Positions 35,201-44,472 of a stretch of DNA of 64,000 nt are shown here, one piece after another; position 1 is the stretch's first letter; every line of letters begins with the position of its first letter. The translations under genes were made by a program, and so were the position numbers. The notes under the pieces are model-generated. The model ran no database searches. It had not been told where the DNA came from and saw only the letters and a program-made list of their open reading frames with translations. Source of the stretch: Aquatica leii (Eukaryota; Arthropoda; Insecta; Coleoptera; Lampyridae); assembly GCA_035610365.1 (NCBI GenBank), contig CM069435.1, positions 67,205,389-67,269,388 of the forward strand, given 5' to 3'.

Positions 35201-35400
35201 AAAGGAGTGAGATGGAAGGATGAAGTATTAAAAAGAAGAAGATTACATGTAGTGTAGTAAATGTATTTGTATATAGAGAAGTGATTAGCGGTGGAGGGTT
35301 TAGGATTTTTTTCTTTTGTTTAATGTAGTGCGATAATATTGTGTTTAGTTTAAAATACGAATTCTTTGTTAAAAAAAAAGGCTATTATTATTATATATTA

Positions 35401-35939
35401 ATAATATTGTAATTCTTTTTTTATTTACTCTCTAAAGTTATTATTTTGCGGATACCAAATGCTCTGGAAAATACATCGTTAAGGAACGAGAATACTAAAC
35501 TAACTATGACAACCTTTCAGAAAAGTTTTATTATTTTTAATAATCAGTTTCTATACAAAACACCTTGTTGTGTTTGTTTATGCAAAAATTAAAATAACGT
35601 TTGGTTGTGCTGCTGCACCTTATCTTTATTTAACAAGTGCGCTATCAAAGTTGAACTGAAGTGTCATACAATTTTTGAAATTTGGAAATTTAAAAGCTAA
35701 TTAGCAATGACAAAACGAAAGTTGTACCAGGTACCGAGGTCACGTAGTAAGCTCCTACCAATGCCAGGTAACTAAAAAGTTAATCCTACTTAAAGTAAAG
35801 GAGATTTTAAACAAAGGCGAATGACACAAACAGAAACGATATGTACAATATTTAACTAAATTCTAGAACTATGCAGGTAAGACGAAACTAGAATATACAT
35901 TTACTTAAAACAAATTGTTACATTAAACTTTGTACAAAT
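35401..35939. other. Spacer, possibly a decayed LTR of the BEL remnant
   Basis: No gene recognised. By position it could hold the 3' LTR of the following BEL remnant, but I found no matching second copy. Confidence 0.35.
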
Positions 35940-37042
35940 ACACCGCAAGTTTTAATATAACACCATTTGCGGTTTTCACGCACATAACGCGAGTCACGCC
36001 GTCACTTCCGGGATGCACTTGGGTAACACGTCCAAACAATTATTTTAAAGGTGGCAGATTGTCGTCTCGAAATAGAATTAGCGCACCTGGTTGCAAATTG
36101 TTTTAGAAATTGGTTTTCCATTTCAAACAAGCTTGGAGTTTGTGAATGTACTCTTTGCACCAGCGTTTCCAGAAATGCTGTTGTATTTTCATAATATGTT
36201 GATATTTGCTTAGCTTGTTATTCGCCATGTTAGTCAAATCGGGCTCTGTCATAGCGGTGAGTTATAACGTCCAATTAGAAAATGTACAGGAGTCAAGAGA
36301 TCAAGGTCGTTTGGGTAAGATGAATGTAAACTGAACGAACGAGAGTTTACTACGGCTTCAATTTGCGTTAACAACGTATAACATTCTTTAAATGTGAGAA
36401 CAGTATTTAATTCAACTCGTTTTAAATGGACTTGAAAGATCCCACTGCCCTTTAAAGTGAGGTGATCGTGGTGGTATGAAATACCACGACGTATTCATAG
36501 AATCACAAAAATTTATTAAAGCCATTTTTGTTTCAGTCTTGGATAAAAATGAGTTTAATTCGGTTAGCTCTGTTTGAGGTTCCTTAAAATTATTAGCGTC
36601 ATCTGTGTATACTTTTATGGATTGACCTATGCGCGCTACAAATTTTTTGAATGCGTCTAAAATGCTTCCGCAGTCAGATCTTATACTAAGTCAAGATAGA
36701 TAGCTTTTGTTGAGAAACAAACGAAAATGAATATGTAGGCCTTATTTAGTTTAGAGTATTGTCGCTTCTTGTTTTTAAGCATTACCGAACCTACATAGTC
36801 TACTCCGCAATTGTAAAAAAGGGGTGATAGCATAAGGCAATTTTTTGGTAAATTTCCTATGAGAGGATTAATTGATTTTGGATTTGCACAGAAAGAAATC
36901 GTACAATGACATTCCTCTGGCTGCAACTGGCCAGTACCAATGTTTTGAAGCAATAACAATAGAATGCTTTGTATGGTGAATGTAATTGGATAAACAAATT
37001 CCACCACCGACTTGGAAAGACCATCGTTGTCAAGAAACACAT
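35940..37042 (-). pseudogene. BEL/Pao integrase remnant
   Basis: The minus strand from 37040 reads a stretch with QPEECHCTISFC, then FYNCGVDYVGSVMLKNKK and FSTKAIYLDLV: the linker, zinc domain and start of the integrase core of BEL elements. Further left come ANNKLSKYQHIMKIQQHFWK and RWCKEYIHKLQACLKW, then NLQPGALILFRDDNLPPLK, a stop, and GRVTQVHPGSDGVTRV, the BEL integrase C-terminus. It is a separate, much older copy than the element at 38198, with shifts and stops between the pieces and no gag or RT. Confidence 0.8.
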
Positions 37043-38197
37043 TTAAAAGTAATAAAGAATTTTTGAATTTTTTGTTACTACATTTTATACTATCATATTA
37101 AATTAAATTAGAGGAATTTACAAAATTGCTTAATACAAATCCAAAAAAAAAAACGAACAGATCAAAATTAAACTTATGATATTTAAAAACACTGTAACAA
37201 CTTATGCTTATTAAAATAAAAAATAAATTAAAAAAAATGTTTTGAGTAAAATAGTAGCGTTTAACTAAATAAAACAAAATAGAAAAATATTCACAATACA
37301 TAAAACCTAGAGCTTTGGGGCGTGCATCCACTCGGTTAAATGTTGCAAAAGTTTAATGATTGCAATACTACAAAAATATGTTTAAAAACTTTACTTTTTA
37401 ATTTAGTTGCAAAAATAATATTGCATATATATTATATTAACTGATTCAAAATAGTTTAGCAACAAACGCGTGCAATTAAATTAACGCAAAACTAAATAAA
37501 ATAATTGGTTTCATTTTACGATTAAGTGTTAAGGTACATATTATATTTTAGGTAAATTTTTATTGTTCGTTATCAGTTAAGTGTTCTTTTACTACGTTTA
37601 ACTTAACAGTACCAGTTTAATCTAAATTTAATGTTAATACTTTTAGTTTTGTTTGTTTTTTTAGTTATCTATTAACCACCCACGTTATATAATCACTTTC
37701 TTTTCGGTTATTAAATTTTTATTACCACAAAATGTAATTGACCGAAAAACTGATAACACTTTAACAGCTCTATTTTTTCATCTAATATATATTTATTTTT
37801 AATTTACGATACACTAAAACTAAACTAAACAGTTTTTTAATTTTTTTTAAAATTAGAAAATGTTATTATCAAGTATAACTTTACTATGTTTAAGTATAAT
37901 CAAAAACTACTTGCAGAATCTGTATTTATTCTTCCTATAAAATAAATATAATAAAAGTATGCAGTTAACTAACATTTTTACGTTTAGTCTTAATTTAGAT
38001 TTTTAAACATGCAATACTTAATTTACCATTTTTTTTTAACAATGTAAGATTTTATAACGTGTATATTAATTTTTTATATTGTAAAACTGCAATAGGTACT
38101 TTATCTTACTAAAAAAAAATATTTGTAATAATATTTTATTAATTGACAATAATACAATTAAATGTTAGTATTTTTAGAAAGTTTATTTAATTGTTAG
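37043..38197. other. AT-rich spacer, no gene seen
   Basis: No gene recognised. 38193-38197 (GTTAG) is the left target duplication of the next element. Confidence 0.5.
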
Positions 38198-38397
38198 TGT
38201 ATCGGCTTTTATACCAATAAGAATACTTAAAGGAAATAATATTTATTCTAAATAACTAACTATAACAACTGTTCTACAAGCAAGTTGAATGTTAACTAAA
38301 CTGGTTTCAAAAACGTATATATTCAAAACTTAACAATGTGCGCAACGCGCTTAAATATTAATAATAATAATTTTATTTTATATTCGGTGAATGAACA
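38198..38397 (-). repeat. BEL 3' LTR
   Basis: Identical by eye to 47642-47841. The pol stop (38373-38375) lies inside it. It is preceded on the minus strand by a purine-rich CTCGGGAGAA. Confidence 0.95.
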
Positions 38398-40575
38398 TTC
38401 TCCCGAGCGTTGGAAGTATCCGTTCCAACAGAATCTGCTAAAGAGAAATTCACCGGTAATGGACATATTCTGGCAGTAGCCCTAGTTAAAGTTCCGTGGT
38501 TAGTTCGGATTTCTACTACTCTTACAACACCATCTTTTCCAGGAAACATATTTATAATGCGCCCCATTTTCCATCGAAGAGGAGGTGTGTTTGGCTCTTT
38601 AATTAGCACTAAGTCGCCTACTTGTAACTTTCCTTGAGTAATTTGCCATCTAAATCGCTGTTGTAACTCCACAATATATTCAGATGCCCAGCGGCGCCAA
38701 AAATGTTGACGTAGTTGCTCCAATTTTTTCCATTGGTCTAATCTATTGGTAGGAACATCTTCTAGGCTCTGCGCACCCATCACCTCAGAACAAAATTTAC
38801 AACCTATTAAAAAGTGTGAGGGTGTGAGAGGACAATAATCATTTGGATTAGACGTTAACGGACACAAAGGGCGCGAGTTCAAGATTGCTTCTATTTGAAT
38901 TAAAAGGGTATTTAATTGCTCATAAGTTAAAAGAGCAGTGCCAATAATTCTTTTCAAATGATACTTGCAGGCTTTAATACCAGCCTCGTGAAGACCGCCA
39001 AAATGCGGCGAGTTGGGTGGAATAAATTGCCACTGTATTGATTTTAAATTTAAACTATCTGAAATTGCACTATTATTTATTTTTAAAAATTCTTGTAAAT
39101 CTTTTAATTCTCGTGCTGCTTTAGTAAAATTAGAAGCGTTGTCAGATATTATTTTATCTGGTATGCCTCTTCGGGACACAAATCGTTTAAATGCGGCTAA
39201 AAAATTATCAGTAGTTAAATCTGTTACCAACTCAATATGAATTGCTTATGAAGCGTGACAAATAAATAAGCAAATATATGATTTAATAGTTTTTGAACCG
39301 CGTCCGACTTTGTGTTTTATTAAAATTGGACCTGCGTAATCTACGGCACAAGTTTTGAAAGGAAACGAAACAGAAATTCGATCTGCAGGTAAATCGCCCA
39401 TTTTGGCTTGGTACAGTTCGCGTGGTTTAACTTTAAAACAATGAATGCATTTATGTATTACTTTTTTACAAACATTTCTGCCTCTGGTTACCCAATAACG
39501 TTCTCGGAAAGCGGCTAAAGTTAAATTTGGTCCTGCATGTAAGGTTAAATAATGTGTATTTTTTATAATTAACTCTGTTACGTGATGAGTGTTTGGCAAC
39601 AATAAAGGATGCTTTTTAGCATATGAAAATTTTGAATTATTTAACCTTCCACCGACTCTTAGCAATTCATTTTCATCCAAAAAAGGATCCAACTGTAAAA
39701 TTTTGCTTTTTTGTGAAACCGAATTGCTATATTTTAACGTCTTGATTTCATCATGAAATTCTATACTTTGAATAGTTTTTATTATATAGTCATGTGCATC
39801 TTTTAGTTCTTTTAAACTTAAATTTTTTATTGCTCGTTTGTATTTTGTAAGTTTTAAATTGCTTATGAATCGTTTAACAAATGCCACCGCACGTATCAGT
39901 CTATTTATGTTTGAAAAACGTTTAAAATCGATTATAGGTATCTGCGTAAATGTTGCAAACGTATTAAATTTTTTCTTAATTTCCGGCAATGAAACGTTGG
40001 TTATTTTTGATACAGGCCAGCAATCTTCGGGTAGCGTTAACCATAACGGGCCTGTCCACCATACATTTGAATTTATTAATTGTGACGGTAAGACGCCACG
40101 GGAAAGAATATCAGCAGGGTTGTCACGCGTATTAACATGTCGCCACTCAGTTATGTTAAGGTTTTCTTGTAATTCGGCTATACGTGTATTTACAAAAGGC
40201 ATTAATTTATAAGTGGGCATTTTTAACCAACCCAAAACAATAGACGAATCTGTCCATATTACGCAACGGCTTATTTTTAAATTAATAGATTTTATAACTT
40301 TATCAACTAACCGATTTGCTGTTATTCCACCACACAATTCAAGTTTAGGTACGGTTAATTGTTTTAAGGGAGCTACTTTGCTTTTTGCTGTTAATAAGCT
40401 TACTAATATTTTATGTTTTTTAATAACGCGCACGTACACACACGCTCCATAACTTTTTTCAGAAGCATCCGAAAATGCATGCAATTCAATTATACAATCG
40501 TTATCAACGCCTATTACTGAACGCGGAATTGTTAATTCATTAAGTACGGATAGATCATTTACAAAATGTTTTATA
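38373..40575 (-). pseudogene. BEL pol, 3' part: RNase H and integrase
   Basis: Continues pol on the far side of the LINE, from FVNDLSVLNELTIPRSV. RNase H: HAFSDASEKSYGACVYVR, PKLELCGG and a WTDSSIVLGWL motif, then NPADILSRG. Integrase zinc domain: HYLTLHAGPNLT...CIHCFKVKP. Core: CAVDYAGPI, then a nonsense codon at 39243-39245 where the family has a CFxTKAIHIE-like run, continuing in the same frame with ELVTDLTTDNF, IISDNASNF and HFGGLHEAGI (third catalytic Glu), and a C-terminal VLIKEPNTPPLRWKMGRI. Apart from the one stop and the LINE, it is intact. Confidence 0.9.
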
Positions 40576-40576
40576 T

Positions 40577-40603
40577 TCTAATATTAATAATAATAATAAT
40601 AAT
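40577..40603 (-). repeat. ATT-repeat tail of nested LINE
   Basis: About seven ATT units on the minus strand form the 3' end of the LINE, a tail type seen in some non-LTR elements instead of poly-A. Confidence 0.8.
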
Positions 40604-40697
40604 AATACTTTATTTATGCATTACAAACCTTGACATTTGTTTACATAAGTCATTTATCACAGTTTTACACATTTACCTATATGTATCTAACTAATAA

Positions 40698-43466
40698 CTA
40701 ATTAAATTTGTATAGCAAAAAGTCGTCTATGCTATAAAACGCATTTTTGATTAGTACTTTTTTTATTTCTTTTTTAAAATTTGTATCTGAAAGATTTTTA
40801 AGTGCTTCAGGCAAATGGTTAAACAACTTTGGCCCTAAGTAATTAAAGCCACATTGGTTTGATAATAGCCTATAGTAAGGTATTCGTAAGTTAGAAGCAT
40901 CTCTGGTGTTGTAATGGTGAATACTTTCATTTTTAACAAATTGTTTAATATTTGTTTTAACATAGACCAGACATGAATATATGTATAAACAAAGAAAGGT
41001 TAATAAGCCTAACTTTACAAACACAGGTTTAACATCAGACTGATATTTCATTCTCATAATAATGCGAATTATTTTTCTCTGAAGTCCAAATATTCTACAT
41101 GAATTTGGTGCATGACCCCAACCTATCAATCCATAACAGACACGAGATAGAAAAAGCGAGTGATACACAGTTAAAACAATGTTTAGTGGTACTACATTTA
41201 CTAGGTTACGTATGACAAACATAGTTTGTGTTAGTTTATTCGAAAGTTCATCAATATATTTGTTCCACTGTAATTTTGGATCTAGATGAAGACCCAAGTA
41301 CTTTACTGAGCTTCGGTTATTGAAGTCGTTTAGAGATTTATGACTAAAAATCATACTAACAGTTTTTGATTCGTTCAGTTGTAATTTATTATTTCTAAAC
41401 CAATGTAGTACTTGTGACTGTACTTCTGATAATTTGAATTTTAGTTCACTTAAATTAGAATGTGACATAAGTAGAGCTGTGTCATCGGCAAAAAGTACTA
41501 CTTCAGTATTTTTTATATAATATGCCAAGTCGTTAATGTATATTAAAAATAACGTAGGCCCTAAAACAGAACCTTGAGGTACTCCAATGTTTATAGTCTC
41601 AACGGTTGAAGCAATCTCGTTTAGAAATGTATATTGTTTTCTATCTTTAAGGTAACTACTGATTAGCTTACAACTATTGTGATCAAAGTTATGCAATTGC
41701 AATTTTTGTATAAGCAATTTATGAGATATGCAGTCAAATGCTTTTTGAAGATCACAAAACAGTGTTCCAACGTATTTATCCTTTTCTTTCCCGTCTATTA
41801 TTAAATTTAATAGTTCAATTACTGCATCGTTAGTCGATTTACCTGCCCTAAAACCAAACTGTCTATAATAAAACAAGTTGTTATTTTCTAAATATTGATT
41901 AATCTGCAACTTTAATACGGTCTCAAAAATTTTTGAAATTATAGGAACAAGTGATATTGGCCTAAAATTATTTGGTTTTACGGTCCCTCCTTTATGTACA
42001 GGAATTACTTTTGCAATCTTAAGCACGTCAGAGAAGATCCCTTCACTTAAGCTTAAGTTGATTAGTTTTGTTAATGGAATTAAAATCAAATTTACAATTT
42101 GTTTTATTATAAAAGTTGACATGCCAAAATGGTCTAAGGTTTTTTTAGTTTTTAGATTGTGTATTATATTTCTAACGTCGTTGAAGCTAATAGAAGTAAA
42201 TGTAAAAAACTTATAATTTGTATTTCGTATAACAGATGTATTTTGATTAGTTAGGTTTTTATATTGACTCGAGATATTTAAAGGAACATTTATAAAATGA
42301 CTGTTTAGATCATTTGGATCTATTTGGAAATACTTTGAAGATTTTTTATTAATTGTTCTATTTGAATTTATGATGTCCCACGATGCTTTGTGTTTATTAC
42401 TAGAGTTTGTTATCTGTCGGCTATAATATTCCTTTTTAGCTTTGATCAAATTCTTTTTATAACTACTTCTTAAATTATTATATTGAGTTTTTAAGGTCGC
42501 ATCTTTTGATTGTTCGTATAATGCTTTTAGTAAATGTAAGTTTTCGCGTGTTCTAATTAATTCTACATTAAACCAACCATTTTTGCATAGTTTTGTTTTT
42601 AAATCTACTAGCGGGAACGCAAATTCGATATGGTTTTTAATAATAGTCATAAACTTATAAAATTTTTCATTAATGTTTATATGTTTTTCAGTCACAAACC
42701 TCCAATCAACAGATTCTAAATTACGATAAAAACTTAGCGTATTCAGTGGATTATAGATCCGAGCTTTTCTTTTTTCATTTTGTTTTGTTTTAGAACTAGA
42801 AATTATTATTATCTCTACAGCGCTATGATCTGATAAGTTTGGGTCAAAGACATTAGTCTGATAATTTTCATCAAAATTTACTAATACGTTATCAATGCAG
42901 TTTTTTAGTCTTGTTTTGTCTTTAATTGTTAATTTAAAAGAATATGAATTTATTAAATCTACGAACTTATTATATTTATTACAACTTACGTCAAAAAAAT
43001 TTATATTAAAATCTCCGTTTATAATAATTTTTTCTTTATAATTGTCAACGTATTTTAATACTTTATTGAATATCTTTAGGAAATAGTCAAAATTTCCTAG
43101 TGGCGAACGATATACTGTTATGATTAATATTTTAGGATAACTTAGTGTAGCTGCTGAAAGTTCACAATGGAATTCAACAGATAATTTAGTTATTTTGTCA
43201 TAAGCAATTAGATTTAGATTATTTTTACACATAATTAGTACTCCACCGCGATGCTGCTGAGGTCTACAATAATTTGCTACAATTTTGTAATTGTCAATGA
43301 TAAAATTACTAATTTCATTTGTATCCAAAAAATGTTCGGATAAACAAATAATGTCATATTTATTGTTTGTACTTAAGAAGAATTCTAACTCGAGCAATTT
43401 ATTACGCACTGACTGAATATTAAGATGTAAAACGTGAAGTTTTAAATTTAACTTTAAATTTAATTT
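40698..43466 (-). CDS. Nested LINE ORF2: endonuclease and reverse transcriptase
   Basis: About 920 codons with no stop. N-terminal APE-type endonuclease: LHVLHLNIQSVRNKLLELE, CLSEHFL (metal-binding Glu), IITVYRSPLG, IINGDFNINFF and a SDHSAVEI histidine motif. RT: KPNNFRPISLVPIISKIFE, YRQFGFRAGKSTNDAV, LFCDLQKAFDCISH, GVPQGSVLGPTLF and catalytic LFADDTALLM. The C-terminal end is LPEALKNLSDTNFKKEI, as in CR1/Jockey-group elements. The frame has no ATG near its start: the first likely codon is a GTG at 43409, yet endonuclease homology begins further upstream and the frame overlaps the end of ORF1. This suggests reinitiation or frameshifting. Confidence 0.92.
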   Translation of the reverse strand, partial: KLNLKLNLKLHVLHLNIQSVRNKLLELEFFLSTNNKYDIICLSEHFLDTNEISNFIIDNYKIVANYCRPQQHRGGVLIMCKNNLNLIAYDKITKLSVEFHCELSAATLSYPKILIITVYRSPLGNFDYFLKIFNKVLKYVDNYKEKIIINGDFNINFFDVSCNKYNKFVDLINSYSFKLTIKDKTRLKNCIDNVLVNFDENYQTNVFDPNLSDHSAVEIIIISSSKTKQNEKRKARIYNPLNTLSFYRNLESVDWRFVTEKHININEKFYKFMTIIKNHIEFAFPLVDLKTKLCKNGWFNVELIRTRENLHLLKALYEQSKDATLKTQYNNLRSSYKKNLIKAKKEYYSRQITNSSNKHKASWDIINSNRTINKKSSKYFQIDPNDLNSHFINVPLNISSQYKNLTNQNTSVIRNTNYKFFTFTSISFNDVRNIIHNLKTKKTLDHFGMSTFIIKQIVNLILIPLTKLINLSLSEGIFSDVLKIAKVIPVHKGGTVKPNNFRPISLVPIISKIFETVLKLQINQYLENNNLFYYRQFGFRAGKSTNDAVIELLNLIIDGKEKDKYVGTLFCDLQKAFDCISHKLLIQKLQLHNFDHNSCKLISSYLKDRKQYTFLNEIASTVETINIGVPQGSVLGPTLFLIYINDLAYYIKNTEVVLFADDTALLMSHSNLSELKFKLSEVQSQVLHWFRNNKLQLNESKTVSMIFSHKSLNDFNNRSSVKYLGLHLDPKLQWNKYIDELSNKLTQTMFVIRNLVNVVPLNIVLTVYHSLFLSRVCYGLIGWGHAPNSCRIFGLQRKIIRIIMRMKYQSDVKPVFVKLGLLTFLCLYIYSCLVYVKTNIKQFVKNESIHHYNTRDASNLRIPYYRLLSNQCGFNYLGPKLFNHLPEALKNLSDTNFKKEIKKVLIKNAFYSIDDFLLYKFN

Positions 43467-44455
43467 ACCACAAATTTCTCCCGATCTTTCTTCTTTTCGA
43501 GATGGGGAAAAAACTTTCCAATTACGACTCCTGTCGGCCAGATGTTACAGTTTTTAAGCACCTCAATTTTATTTGATTCAACTGTTATCTTAAAGCTACT
43601 GTAGAGATCTGGATACTTGGAGACCATTTTTTTACACTGGATGTTTTGTAAGTCGTGATTGTATAAGTATTTGTTTAATGTTTTTTCATCGAGATCTGGT
43701 TGCAATCGGCTAACATACAAATAATCAAGTTTTGGTACTCCTTTAATGCCAACCACAGATTCGTTTATGCCTCTGATTGGAGAAGGCCTGCGTTTTCGTT
43801 TAGATGCGATAATTTTCCAATCGTGATTGTTTGCATTTTGCAATTTGTCGTCTTTTACATTCACAATGCTTGCGTTTTGTGATAATGAATTTGAAGGTCC
43901 CGGCTTGTTTATAACATCGGAGAACGTCAATTTCTCGGGTTGAGTAACTTCGATTTTGGAATCACTTTTTCCGACGGTTTTATTGTTTACTCTTCTTTTA
44001 GAAGAATTATTATTTTCTTGATTAACTAAGTTAGTTTTACCACTAATGTCTTTTGCAATTTCATTATCGGTTGTGTTTATTTCTATAGGTTTTTGTACAC
44101 TATGGAATTTTTCTATGAAATACACTTTTTCTTCTAACAGCTTAACTTTGTCATATAATACTGCAATTAATTGATTTTTATCTTTAATAATTGCTTTAAG
44201 GTAATCTGTTTCCTTTAATTTCGTATTCGATTCAAAAATTTCGTTACCTTGTACAATATTATCGTTTATTTCCGGTTCGCAACAATAGATGGTTTCGGTA
44301 TCAATTTGTTGCATTTGTTTTTGTTTTTTAGCACAACTATCATGGTAGTAACTTCCGCACTTTATACATTTTACACGTTTTTTTGCTGTATTTTTACCAC
44401 AAACTGCACATAAATTGTTCGAGCAAACGTCCGATACAAGTGCATCGTCCGCCAT
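43460..44455 (-). CDS. Nested LINE ORF1: PHD-like zinc finger protein
   Basis: 331 aa from ATG at 44455. N-terminal zinc finger CAVCGKNTAKKRVKCIKCGS then YYHDSC, a PHD-like Cys/His pattern found in ORF1 proteins of several arthropod LINEs. It is followed by a segment that may form a coiled coil (about residues 80-120, LKAIIKDKNQLIAVLYDKVK), a basic serine/asparagine-rich middle, and a C-terminal domain (LDYLYVSRLQPDLDEKTLNK...FKITVES) of RRM-like or related fold. It presumably binds element RNA. It ends 4-6 bases before the ORF2 homology becomes unambiguous. Confidence 0.85.
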   Translation of the reverse strand: MADDALVSDVCSNNLCAVCGKNTAKKRVKCIKCGSYYHDSCAKKQKQMQQIDTETIYCCEPEINDNIVQGNEIFESNTKLKETDYLKAIIKDKNQLIAVLYDKVKLLEEKVYFIEKFHSVQKPIEINTTDNEIAKDISGKTNLVNQENNNSSKRRVNNKTVGKSDSKIEVTQPEKLTFSDVINKPGPSNSLSQNASIVNVKDDKLQNANNHDWKIIASKRKRRPSPIRGINESVVGIKGVPKLDYLYVSRLQPDLDEKTLNKYLYNHDLQNIQCKKMVSKYPDLYSSFKITVESNKIEVLKNCNIWPTGVVIGKFFPHLEKKKDREKFVVN

Positions 44456-44472
44456 ACTTTTTGTTTGTTTAT

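Larger units (their letters stand above)
27190..35400 (+). mobile_element. Decayed LINE split by a copia insertion
   Basis: ORF1-like region from ATG 27203, endonuclease before and after the copia element, RT, and a C-terminal zinc-finger region (RCRLYGEG...EHMLKEC, near 35098-35155). It ends in a TTATTATTATTA-like tail near 35380-35400. The plus strand is strikingly purine-rich over the LINE parts. The reading frame across the copia site is exact if the copia element and one CAATC copy are removed, so the LINE was in place first. Confidence 0.8.
40577..44460 (-). mobile_element. CR1/Jockey-group LINE inserted in BEL pol
   Basis: About 3.9 kb with two long ORFs in the same direction as BEL. 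It starts almost at the ORF1 ATG and ends in an ATT-repeat tail (plus-strand 40577-40603). BEL pol sequence flanks it on both sides (LPDDINK before, FVNDLSV after), which proves insertion into BEL. Target duplication could not be fixed. Both ORFs are free of stops, so this is the youngest and best-preserved element in the window. Confidence 0.88.
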
